57,216 nucleotides of DNA, from positions 1-57,216 of the forward strand of contig CALIBQ010000056.1 of assembly GCA_938049385.1 (NCBI GenBank), given 5' to 3'. A model generated the notes under the pieces. It saw only the letters and a program-made list of their open reading frames with translations, did not search any database and was not told where the DNA came from. How positions within the stretch are numbered: position 1 is the stretch's first letter; every line of letters begins with the position of its first letter. The position numbers and the translations under genes are program-made. Of this stretch, positions 43,077-52,300 are shown piece by piece. This DNA comes from an uncultured Anaerolineae bacterium (GTDB lineage Bacteria; Chloroflexota; Anaerolineae; JACIWP01).

Positions 43077-44597
43077 ATGAACTCAACCGGCTTTCCATTA
43101 TTGAGCCTCATCGTGTTTCTGCCGCTCCTGGGAGCGGTGCTGGTGCTGTTACTGGGCCGGCGGTCGCACGCCGGCATCCGGGCGGTCGCGCTGGCGGTGA
43201 CCCTGATCGTGCTGGGGCTGTCGTTGGCGGCGGCGGCGCTGTTCCGGCCGGCGGAAGCCGGCATACAGTTGGCTGAACAGGCGCCCTGGATACCCTCATT
43301 GGGCATTTCGTACCGCCTGGGGGTGGATGGCTTCTCGCTGTTCCTCCTGCCCCTCACGGCACTGCTCTTCGTCATCGCGGTGCTGGCATCGTGGAAACCG
43401 GTGGGGAGCGACGAGGCCAGCCGCTCCGCCGTGCAAAGCTATTTCTTCTGGTTACTGCTGTTGGAGACCGGGGTGTTGGGCGTCTTTGCGGCGCTGGACC
43501 TGGTGCTCTTCTACGTGTTCTGGGAAGCCATGCTGATCCCCATGTATTTCCTCATCGGGCGATGGGGCGGGGAGCGGCGGGCCTATGCCACGATGAAGTT
43601 CTTCATCTATACGATGGCCGGCAGTGCCCTGATGCTGGTCGCCATCCTGGCACTGGGCTATTTCGCCTATCAGAGCACCGGGGCATGGACCTTTGACTGG
43701 CAGACCCTGCGCGAGCTGAAGCTGGCCTGGCCGGCGCCGCTGTGGCTTTTCGCCATGTTCGGCCTGGCCTTTGCCGTCAAGGTACCGGTCTTCCCCTTCC
43801 ACACCTGGCTGCCGGACGCCTACGTGGAAGCGCCTACGCCGGTGACGGTCCTGCTGGCCGGCGTGCTCTCCAAAATGGGCGTGTACGGTTTTGTGCGCTT
43901 CGGCCTTCAGCTTTTCCCGGAAGGTCTGCGCGCCGCGGCTCCCTGGCTGGCCGTGCTGGCCATTATCGGCATCCTGTACGCCTCCCTTTCCGCACTGATG
44001 CAGAAGGACGTCAAGCGGGTCATCGCATACTCCAGCGTCGCCCACCTATCGCTGGTGGTGCTCGGAGTGGTGGTGGCTAACGCCCAGTCGCTGGCCGGCG
44101 TGGTGATGCAGATGGTCAGCCACGGCATTTACGTGGCGGCGCTGTTCCTCATCGTGGGGATGCTGGAGGAGCGCCGCGGCACCCGCCTTATTGCCGAGTT
44201 CGGCGGCCTGTGGAAGCCGGCGCCGCTCCTGGGGGTCTGCTTCCTCATTGCCATGCTGGGCGCAGTGGGTCTGCCCGGCCTAAACGGCTTCGTGGGGGAG
44301 TTCCTGATCCTCGTGGGCGTGTTCCAGGGGGTGCGGGTGTATGCCGTGCTAGCCGCGCTGGGCATGATCCTGGGCGCCTGGTATATGCTGTGGACCTTCC
44401 AGCGCATCATGCAGGGGCCGGTGGAGGCGCGCAGTGCCGGCGCGGCGGACATGCGCGGCATGGACCTGCTGGTGATGGTGCCGCTCCTGGTGCTGATCAT
44501 TGTGCTGGGCGTGTTCCCCAATCTGATCCTGGTGCCGGCCGGCGCGACGATCAACGCGCTGGTGAGCCAGGCGGCCGCCGTGGCCTGGCTTCCCTGA
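43077..44597 (+). CDS. nuoM: NADH-quinone oxidoreductase subunit M
   Basis: 506 residues from the ATG at 43077 (GGGAG 10 bases upstream); a TTG at 43068 is too close to that site. Antiporter-like subunit with FYVFWEAMLIPMYFLIG (the charged Glu), KVPVFPFHTWLPDAYVEAPTP and DVKRVIAYSSVAHLS. About 14 membrane helices; pumps protons. Confidence 0.97.
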   Translation: MNSTGFPLLSLIVFLPLLGAVLVLLLGRRSHAGIRAVALAVTLIVLGLSLAAAALFRPAEAGIQLAEQAPWIPSLGISYRLGVDGFSLFLLPLTALLFVIAVLASWKPVGSDEASRSAVQSYFFWLLLLETGVLGVFAALDLVLFYVFWEAMLIPMYFLIGRWGGERRAYATMKFFIYTMAGSALMLVAILALGYFAYQSTGAWTFDWQTLRELKLAWPAPLWLFAMFGLAFAVKVPVFPFHTWLPDAYVEAPTPVTVLLAGVLSKMGVYGFVRFGLQLFPEGLRAAAPWLAVLAIIGILYASLSALMQKDVKRVIAYSSVAHLSLVVLGVVVANAQSLAGVVMQMVSHGIYVAALFLIVGMLEERRGTRLIAEFGGLWKPAPLLGVCFLIAMLGAVGLPGLNGFVGEFLILVGVFQGVRVYAVLAALGMILGAWYMLWTFQRIMQGPVEARSAGAADMRGMDLLVMVPLLVLIIVLGVFPNLILVPAGATINALVSQAAAVAWLP

Positions 44598-44656
44598 CGC
44601 GGGTGCTTCATTCACTGATGCTGGCAGTGTGCTGAAGCTGGATTTGAGGAGAGGAC

Positions 44657-46102
44657 ATGAACATCGCGGATGTGCAGATAGTGAGCATTTTGCCCCAGAC
44701 GCTGTTGCTGGCGGCCGCGCTGGTGGTTTTCCTGGCAGACCTGGTCTGGAAGGACAGGAAGGGCATTGGACTGCTGGCGCTGGCCGGCGTGCTGGCCACC
44801 TTTGTCGCCACGGTCGTCATGCTGGCCGGCCCGGGCGTGCCGACCTTCCAGCACATGGCCGCCGCGGACCGCTTCGCCCTGGTCATCAGCTTGGTGATGA
44901 GCGCGGCCGCAGTGCTGGCGGTGCTGGTTTCCCTGGATTATATCGTACGTGTGGACCTGCCGGCGGGCGAATATTACGGCCTGCTCCTGCTGGCAGCCAG
45001 CGGGATGATGTTCCTGGGGGCCGCCACCCATCTGATGACCTTGTTCCTCTCGCTGGAAATCCTCTCCATCGCGCTCTACGCGCTGGCCGGCATTCGCACG
45101 ACCGACATCCGCGCCGGCGAGGCGGCGCTGAAGTACTTCCTGCTGGGCGCCTTCGCCTCCGCCTTCCTGCTGTACGGTATGGCCTTGCTCTACGGCGCGA
45201 CGGGGACGACCTCTTTGGCCGGCATCGCCGCGGCGGTACCCAGCGTCCAGACCGACCCGATGCTCATCGCCGGCCTGGCGCTCCTGCTGATCGGTTTCGC
45301 CTTTAAGGTCGCCGCTGTCCCGTTCCATATGTGGACGCCTGATGTGTATCAGGGCGCGCCCTCCTCCGTGACCGCCTTTATGTCGGTAGGGGCCAAGGCG
45401 GCCGGCTTCGCCGCACTGGTGCGCGTGTTGGTGGCAGTCTTCCCGACGCTGTACGCCTGGTGGGTGTGGCCGGTGGGAGTTTTGGCGGTGCTGACCATGA
45501 CCTGGGGCAACCTGGCGGCATTGGCGCAGGGGAACGTGAAACGCATGCTGGCCTATTCCAGCATTGCCCACGCCGGCTACATCCTGGTGGGCGTGGCCGC
45601 CGGCGAGGCCGGCGTCAGCGGCGTGCTCTTTTACCTGATGGCCTATGCGCTGATGAACATCGGGGCTTTCGCGGTGCTGATCGCGCTGGAGCGCGCCGAG
45701 GAGGACGCCGCCGGCGTGGAGCTGGAGCGCATGCGCGGCTTGTTCCACCGCCGGCCGTGGCTGGCGGCCGCTATGACCGTATTCATGTTCTCCCTGGCGG
45801 GGATGCCGCCGCTGGCCGGCTTCTTCGGCAAGCTGTACGTCTTCAGTGCCGCGGTGCGGAGCGGACTGCTGGTCCTGGCCATTATCGGCGTTATCAACAG
45901 CGTGATCTCGGCCTATTATTACCTGCGGGTGGTGGCGCGCATGGCGCTGGCGGCGCCGGCGGAAGAGGCAGAGCCGGCGCGCTGTCCCGCCCTGACCATC
46001 GGCACCGGTATTGCGGCGGTGGGGACGGTCCTGCTGGGCATATATCCCACCTGGCTGTTGAACCTGGTGCAGGGCACGCTGGCCGTGCTGTTCGGCGGGT
46101 GA
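44657..46102 (+). CDS. nuoN: NADH-quinone oxidoreductase subunit N
   Basis: 481 residues, ATG after GAGGAG. Third antiporter-like subunit: KVAAVPFHMWTPDVYQGAPSSV, GNVKRMLAYSSIAHAGYIL and SLAGMPPLAGFFGK are typical. Last gene of the operon, followed by a terminator. Confidence 0.97.
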   Translation: MNIADVQIVSILPQTLLLAAALVVFLADLVWKDRKGIGLLALAGVLATFVATVVMLAGPGVPTFQHMAAADRFALVISLVMSAAAVLAVLVSLDYIVRVDLPAGEYYGLLLLAASGMMFLGAATHLMTLFLSLEILSIALYALAGIRTTDIRAGEAALKYFLLGAFASAFLLYGMALLYGATGTTSLAGIAAAVPSVQTDPMLIAGLALLLIGFAFKVAAVPFHMWTPDVYQGAPSSVTAFMSVGAKAAGFAALVRVLVAVFPTLYAWWVWPVGVLAVLTMTWGNLAALAQGNVKRMLAYSSIAHAGYILVGVAAGEAGVSGVLFYLMAYALMNIGAFAVLIALERAEEDAAGVELERMRGLFHRRPWLAAAMTVFMFSLAGMPPLAGFFGKLYVFSAAVRSGLLVLAIIGVINSVISAYYYLRVVARMALAAPAEEAEPARCPALTIGTGIAAVGTVLLGIYPTWLLNLVQGTLAVLFGG

Positions 46103-46134
46103 GCCTGGTTCTGCAATCCTTCTCGCTGAGATTT

Positions 46135-46163
46135 GGCCCCGGGGAGTGCACCCTGGGGCCTTT
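46135..46163 (+). terminator. Terminator of the nuo operon
   Basis: Arms GGCCCCGGGG (46135-46144) and CCCTGGGGCC (46151-46160) pair over 10 bp with one G-U pair and a 6-base loop, followed by TTTGTGTT. It lies 33 bases after nuoN. Confidence 0.85.
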
Positions 46164-46299
46164 GTGTTCCTCACAAGTTTGGCGGCCGGCCCCTCTCCAC
46201 TGCCCGGCAAGTATGGCGAAAGTTGGATCAACTCTGTTCATTGTTCTGAACAATTTTCTCTTGCCTCTTGCATGACAAAAATTTTAACAAATTAGCGTA

Positions 46300-46328
46300 T
46301 TGACTTTTCGAAAAAAACATTGTATGAT
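46300..46328 (+). promoter_or_regulatory. Promoter for the multicopper oxidase
   Basis: TTGACT, 17 bases, TATGAT. TG directly precedes the -10. Confidence 0.75.
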
Positions 46329-46626
46329 TCATTTAGAATATTGCTGATCGCATCAATTCTACCCTTCGCTTTCCGCGATCGCTTTGGTCCAAACTGCCTT
46401 CACGAAGCTATGCCTCTACAACCCAATGCCCAGAGGGTATTTTGTGTCTGGTAAATGTTTATTTTATTCTAAACTATTATGCGCAATTGTCAGCGGGGTT
46501 CATATCCTGGGTGGGCTACCAGCGTGAAAAAATCAGAAAGGGGGATAAAAGGGGTTCAGGAATGATACGACGCTGACGCGCGACAAGGTGGGTAAATCTA
46601 ACAGATTTTCAACAGGAGCTTGGAAA

Positions 46627-48729
46627 ATGATCACGAGGCGCAAATTCTTTCAAATTGGAATGACGGCAACCGCCGCGGCTCTACTGGCGCGGGGATTTCG
46701 GCCTGAAGAGATTCTGGCAAGCATGCAGCAACCCCAAATTCCGTTGAATCCGAAGAACATCAAAAAATTTGTGGATCCCTTGCCGCATTTTGCCAATGCG
46801 AGGGTGCAGGCGGGTGATGTTCTCACTATCTCGATGGAGAATCATGTCCAGAAGATTCTACCGGCTGCCATGTATCCTGCCGGCGTGGCCGGCACGAAAG
46901 TCTGGGCGTACAAAATCACCAAACCGGATGGCACCACCTATGGCCCTCTCTACCCCGCTTTCACCATTGAGGCCGTGCGAGGCGCCGGCCTGACTGTCAA
47001 TTACATCAACAATCTCACCAACGAACTGTACCGATTGCTGACCGTGGATCAGACACTCCACTGGGCGGACCCGCTGGGGAATGGACACAATCCTGGGGTA
47101 ATGTGTCCACTGCCTCCCGCTGTGCCGGGCCCTAATGATCCGGCCTGGTGCCAGTATTACACTGGGCCTGTGCCAGCCGTGCCCCACCTGCATGGGGGCG
47201 AAGTGCCTTCCTGGTCAGATGGCGGCCCAGATGCCTGGTTCACGCCGGGCATGGCGTATGTCGGGCCGGCTTGGAACAACGGCGTCAGCGATCACTACTG
47301 GTATCCGAACACACAAGAAGCGGCGACGCTGTGGTTTCATGACCATGCCCTCGGGGTAACGCGTTTGAACGTGTATGCCGGCCTTGCAGGTTTTTACTTG
47401 TTGCGCGATGGTTGGGATACCGGCATTCCGGGGACAGGTGCAAACTTCCCGGCCGGCAAATATGAGATCGAGCTGGCGATCCAGGACCGCATGTTTGACG
47501 TGAATGGCCAATTATTGTTCCCTGATATTGGCCTGAATCCAGAACATCCCTTCTGGGTTCCTGAGTTCGTTGGTGATACCATTGTGGTCAATGGCAAAAC
47601 CTGGCCGTATTTGCGGGTCGAGCCGCGTCGCTACCGCTTCCGCATCCTCAACGGATCCAACGCTCGCTTTTATGAGCTGTTTCTGATCAATCCCACTACC
47701 AAGGTGATGGGACCCACTATCTATCAGATCGGGACGGACGGGGGCCTTCTGGCCACGCCGGTACCCATCGATCCTAATGTGGGACCGCTGAAGAAGCTCG
47801 TACTGGGACCGGGCGAGCGCGCGGATGTGATCATCGACTTTGCCAATTACGCTGGCCAGACCCTCATCCTGCGCAACACTGGCAACACCCCATACCCCAA
47901 AGGCGCTCCACCCAATGGTTCCACCGTCGGGCAGATCATGCAGTTCCGCGTCAATCTGCCTCTCTCTGGCCCGGATACCAGTTACAATCCTGCCACGGCG
48001 CAGACACCGCGCAGTTCGCCCATTGTCTTCCTAACCAATAAGGCCGGCGCGCTGGCGCCGGGGGTCGTGCCGGATGCCCGCCGACTGTTGACCCTGAACG
48101 AGGTAATGGGAATGGGCGGTCCGCTGGAGGTACTGGTCAATAACACGAAGTGGAGCGGTATGCGCATGACTCCCGCTGGCATGGAACCTATACCTGGGGC
48201 AGTGCCCGATGGGCAGGGAAATTACGTGACTGAAATGCCCCGCGTTGGTTCTACAGAGGTGTGGCAGATCGTCAACCTTACTGCCGATGCCCATCCAATG
48301 CACTTCCATTTGGTACAGTTCCAGCTTGTAAGCCGGCAGAACTTCAATGTGAACAACTACACTGCTGTCTACAACGCTGCCTTCCCTGGAGGGATGTTCA
48401 TGGGTGGATATGGGCCGCCGCTTGACTACTTCACTGGCAACCCCAACGCGCTCGGCGGAAACCCTGATATTACGCCTTTCCTGCAGGGGCCAGTGCGCCG
48501 GCCGAATGCCAATGAGCTGGGGTGGAAGGATACGGTAATCATGTACCCGGGTCAGGTAACAACCGTAGTGGTGCGTTGGGCGCCGACAGACATCCCGGTG
48601 GGAGCCACTGCTCCGGGAGTGAATCAATTCGCCTTCGACCCCACAGAAGGCCCCGGGTACGTGTGGCACTGTCATATTGTTGATCATGAGGATAACGAGA
48701 TGATGCGGCCACAAAAGGTTATCCCATGA
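46627..48729 (+). CDS. Tat-exported multicopper oxidase (CotA/bilirubin-oxidase-like)
   Basis: 700 residues from the ATG at 46627, 8 bases after AGGAG. The N-terminus ITRRKFFQIG is a twin-arginine signal. Three cupredoxin domains follow. Copper motifs: HLHG (His187, His189), WFHDH (His238, His240), HPMHFH (His556, His559, His561) and HCHIVDHEDNEM (His681, Cys682, His683, His687, Met692), so type 1, 2 and 3 copper sites are complete. It oxidises phenols, bilirubin-like compounds or metals and reduces oxygen to water outside the membrane; the true substrate is open. The gene has lower GC and fewer GCCGGC words than its neighbours, suggesting transfer. Confidence 0.94.
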   Translation: MITRRKFFQIGMTATAAALLARGFRPEEILASMQQPQIPLNPKNIKKFVDPLPHFANARVQAGDVLTISMENHVQKILPAAMYPAGVAGTKVWAYKITKPDGTTYGPLYPAFTIEAVRGAGLTVNYINNLTNELYRLLTVDQTLHWADPLGNGHNPGVMCPLPPAVPGPNDPAWCQYYTGPVPAVPHLHGGEVPSWSDGGPDAWFTPGMAYVGPAWNNGVSDHYWYPNTQEAATLWFHDHALGVTRLNVYAGLAGFYLLRDGWDTGIPGTGANFPAGKYEIELAIQDRMFDVNGQLLFPDIGLNPEHPFWVPEFVGDTIVVNGKTWPYLRVEPRRYRFRILNGSNARFYELFLINPTTKVMGPTIYQIGTDGGLLATPVPIDPNVGPLKKLVLGPGERADVIIDFANYAGQTLILRNTGNTPYPKGAPPNGSTVGQIMQFRVNLPLSGPDTSYNPATAQTPRSSPIVFLTNKAGALAPGVVPDARRLLTLNEVMGMGGPLEVLVNNTKWSGMRMTPAGMEPIPGAVPDGQGNYVTEMPRVGSTEVWQIVNLTADAHPMHFHLVQFQLVSRQNFNVNNYTAVYNAAFPGGMFMGGYGPPLDYFTGNPNALGGNPDITPFLQGPVRRPNANELGWKDTVIMYPGQVTTVVVRWAPTDIPVGATAPGVNQFAFDPTEGPGYVWHCHIVDHEDNEMMRPQKVIP

Positions 48730-48789
48730 GATGTGAAGGGAAATAAGACGGCTCGCCTATAACCTTCTGCACTTCAGGGCCCAAGAGCA

Positions 48790-48836
48790 ACACGAGCTGT
48801 GGGATCGCCTAGTCAGGGCGCTCCCACAGCTCGTGT
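48790..48836. repeat. 15-bp perfect hairpin after the multicopper oxidase
   Basis: Arms ACACGAGCTGTGGGA (48790-48804) and its exact complement (48822-48836) with a 17-base loop. It lies 60 bases after the stop. There is no T run, so it may be a factor-assisted terminator or an mRNA end-protecting stem. Confidence 0.6.
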
Positions 48837-48879
48837 ATGGGATCTTAAGTTGAACGCTATATCGGTAAACAGCGGGCAA

Positions 48880-48901
48880 AAAGCCTGCACAGGCAGGCTT
48901 T
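48880..48901. repeat. 9-bp hairpin resembling the core of the 175-bp element
   Basis: AAAGCCTGC, loop ACAG, GCAGGCTTT. The GCCTGC/GCAGGC core is shared with a hairpin of the MITE-like element, but nothing else of that element is present. Confidence 0.4.
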
Positions 48902-48954
48902 GTAGAATTGCCGAGTCTTCCTGTCGCCAAGCAGTTTGACACCCTCATTTGACG

Positions 48955-48983
48955 TTGACTTTTCCTGCGAATTTGGCTATAAT
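48955..48983 (+). promoter_or_regulatory. Promoter for the dockerin subtilase
   Basis: TTGACT, 17 bases, TATAAT with TGGC just upstream. About 340 bases before the chosen start, so the mRNA has a long leader. Confidence 0.8.
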
Positions 48984-49243
48984 AACAACTGAAAATATCC
49001 CTTTCCCCTTTCTACCCTGCACCGGAAGTGCAGTCGTAGCGTCCCGCGCGAATACGGGAGGTGGGATTCTCGACAATACACTGTCCGCAGTGGTTCACGT
49101 TTGTGCATATTCCGGAGCTATTTTGTGCCTTTTTCCGTCCCTTTTGTGGGGCGCTGTGGGTTTCCTGACGCATTGACCCAATCACAAGTTGAGGAGCCGA
49201 TGATTGTCTCTCATGCTTTTCCCCGCAACCTGGAAAGGAGGTG

Positions 49244-49327
49244 ATGTGGAAAGTTGAAACGCGTCCGCTGTCTGTTCCCCCAGATTCCCTGCATTGTCCA
49301 TGCATGAAAGGAGCAGGAACGACATGA
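49244..49327 (+). CDS. Possible 27-codon leader peptide overlapping the subtilase start
   Basis: ATG at 49244 opens a frame beginning MWKVETRPL and ending at a TGA that overlaps the subtilase ATG (ATGA). The sequence AAAGGAGGTG directly precedes it, an almost full match to the 16S rRNA tail, though only 2 bases from the ATG. A TTG at 49253 with better spacing opens a different 17-codon frame. Either would be a leader peptide; neither has recognisable homology. Confidence 0.4.
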   Translation: MWKVETRPLSVPPDSLHCPCMKGAGTT

Positions 49328-52300
49328 GACGAAGTGTGTGGCGATTGTTATGCATTCTGGCGCTGTTCGCACTGCTGATTCCTCTATCCGCTGTCCCCTC
49401 TGCGGCAGGGCCGGCATCCGCGCCGGCGGCGAGCGATGGTGCGGTGAGTGCAGTCAGCGCATCGGACGCCGGCATGGCCAAAGTCCATCCCAAACTGCGT
49501 GCGCGCCTGGCCACTGCCGCGGCCGATGAGGAGTTCCATATCATCCTGCGGGTCAAGAACGGCGTCGACATCACCCGCTACCTGCGTGAACCCCTCATCC
49601 GCCCCTTCTCCGATGACGGCTTCACCACCGTGTACGGCTACGTCAAGGCCGGCGTGCTCCCCAAACTGGCCAACAACCCGGCGGTGAACGTCATCCTCCC
49701 GTTTGAGCCGGTGGTAGAGCCGCCGATTTACCGCGACCCGGATGCGCCGGCCAAGCCGCTGGGGCGCGAGGCGGTGCAGGCCAAACTGGCGGAGATCGCC
49801 GCCGGCAAGACCCAGGCCAAGCCGGAGGGCAGTGGCGTGGGCGCGGCCGGCTGGCACGACATCCTGGACAACCACAAATCCAAGGCCGCTTGGGAGAAGG
49901 GATTCACCGGCGAGGGCATCCGCGTGGCCGTGGTGGACTCCGGCATTGACTTCGCCCACCCGGACCTGATGGACACCTGGGCCGTTCAGCCGTTCGGCGA
50001 CTACGAGGGCTGGCCCATCATGATTGACACCTACTCCCTCCTCCTCAAGGCCTACGATTACTACCTGGGCTATGATTTCGTCGCCAGCGGCATGACCTGG
50101 TACGTGGACACCACCACGGTCATCACCGAGACAGACCCCACCTATCAACCCATTGGCGCCGATGCACCGCACACCTATACCCTGACCGGCACCAGCCTGA
50201 GCGGGGAGTACCGCATCGGCTCGCACCCGGATGATTCCCTGCGCCAGTGGTGGTGGGGCGAGCGGGTGGCCGTCCTGCTGGTGGACGAGCACGAGGCCGG
50301 CGTCTACGACACGGTGTACGTGGACCTCGACGACGACTACGACTTCACCGATGAGAAGCCGTGCACCAAGGAAGACCCGGTCTCGTACCATGACCTGGAC
50401 GGCGATGGCTTTGCGGATATCTCCGGCGGCCTCATCTACTGGATCGCCGACGGCGAGCACTCGGTGCCCTTCGGCTGGCTGTGGGGCTTCCCGCCTGACC
50501 CGGCCGGCAGTCTGGTAGCCTTCTTCCTGAATGACCCCACCCTTGGTGGAGGCGACCACGGCACGCTGTGCGCCTCGGCGGTAGCTGGCCAGGGTGTGAT
50601 CGACGGCGGTGCACCTCCCTACAAGCCGGCCGGCGACGGCACGCCCTTCACCGGCATGGTGGTGGGCGGCGGCCGCGATGTGGCACTGGTGGGCGCCGGC
50701 GACTTTTACACCTACGGCGACGCTACCTACGACATGTATCTGTGCATGGTCTACGGCCTGGATGGCAGGGTACGCACCGGCGACGAAGTGCATATCGCCA
50801 GCAACAGTTGGGGTAGCTCCGCCACCGACAACGACGGCTGGGATTACGAATCCCGCATGATGTCCACCCGCCAGCGCCTCTATAACCCCACCATGAGCGT
50901 GCTGGTGGCGACGGGCAACGGCGCACCTGGCTACGGTACCATCACATCGCCCGAGGATGACTCCTTCATCGGTGTCGGTGCTTCCACCCAGATGGGCTCT
51001 ACCGGCTGGGACTCGGCCACCACGATGGACCAGATCACCTACGGTGATGTCACACCGTGGTCCGGCCGTGGTCCATCTGCCCAGGGCAACGTGGGCGTCA
51101 AGGTGGTGGCCAGCGGCGCCTATGCCTCCGGCGATATCCCACTGAACGAGTGGGGCGAAGGATGGACGGCCTGGGAGACCTGGGGTGGCACAAGCCGGGC
51201 GACACCGATTGCCGCCGGCAACCTGGCACTGGTGTACGATGCCTTTCTGCAGACGCACGGGCGTCTGCCGACCTGGGCTGAGGCGCGCGCCATCTTCATG
51301 TCCGGTGCCACCTCGACGGAGAACGACGTGGCGGTGCAGGGCGCCGGCCGCGTGAACGCCGATCGCGCCACCGACCTGGCCGGCGGGCTGTACGGCGTCT
51401 TCGCCACCCCCGACAACTGGACGGTGGGCGATTACCGCGGCGACATCTTCCCCGGCTTCGCCAAGATCGTCTTCCCCGGCAAGAGCTACACGGGCGAGTT
51501 CACCCTGACCAATCCGGGCACAGCCGATGTCCATGCCACTGTCTCGTCCGACACACTGGTCAAGATCGGCCAGATGAGCTTCGAATGGACATCGTCCCCG
51601 ATGAGCCAGGAGGATGCCTACAACTTCAACCGCCCGAACTACCTCCTGCGCGAGCTTAGCGCGGATATCCCCGAGGGCACCGACCTGATGATCATCCGCA
51701 TGGCGATGCCGTGGGATGAGTTCGACCCCGAGGGGGATTACAATGCGCAGACCAACCAGATCTGGCGCATGGTCATCTACGACTGGACCGATGTCAATAG
51801 GGATGGGAACCTCTGGACCGACCTCAACGGTAACGCCACGGTGAACTGTCCGGGCGGTTGGGGCAGTGCCGGCTGTGAGGTGGACGGCGGTGAGTATATG
51901 CGCTTCGCCTACCTGCACAGCGCTTCCCCGACCGAGATGGTGACCATCCATGACCCGCTGGAGCGCATGCATGACGGCATTTGGCTGGGTCTCCAGCACA
52001 GCCGGCGCAACGCCAGCGTGCCGGTCACCCATCTCAAGTTCCGCATCGAGTTCTACCGCCATATGCCCTGGGACGTCCTGGGTCTGGGGGATGAGGGTGC
52101 ACCGGAGATTGAAGTGCATGTGCCTGCCGGCGGCGAGGCGGCATTCACCGCCACCGTGACCATCCCCTCCGATATGCCCGTGGGCTTCTACGAGGGCGCG
52201 ATCCTGGTCTCCGACCCCGGCGATGGCACGCATGAGCCGCATGTCACCACCATCCCGGTGGTCTTCAACGTAGCGGCGCCTTCGCCGAACTTCGTCTTCG

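Larger units (their letters stand above)
46103..46626 (+). other. 524-bp intergenic region: nuo terminator and AT-rich leader of the multicopper oxidase gene
   Basis: After the nuo terminator the sequence becomes AT-rich for about 350 bases, unlike the rest of the window. It holds one good promoter (46300-46328) and then a leader of nearly 300 bases in which no known riboswitch or open frame of note was recognised. Confidence 0.6.
48730..49323 (+). other. 594-bp intergenic region with hairpins, promoter and possible leader frame
   Basis: Contains a 15-bp perfect hairpin (48790-48836), a 9-bp hairpin (48880-48901), a strong promoter (48955-48983) and a 340-base leader to the subtilase gene with a near-perfect ribosome-binding sequence at 49234-49243. 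Confidence 0.7.

Noticed and set aside
46340-46600. Possible riboswitch in the multicopper oxidase leader
   Set aside because: I looked for conserved cores of common riboswitch classes and saw none that fit; kept only as an unexplained leader.
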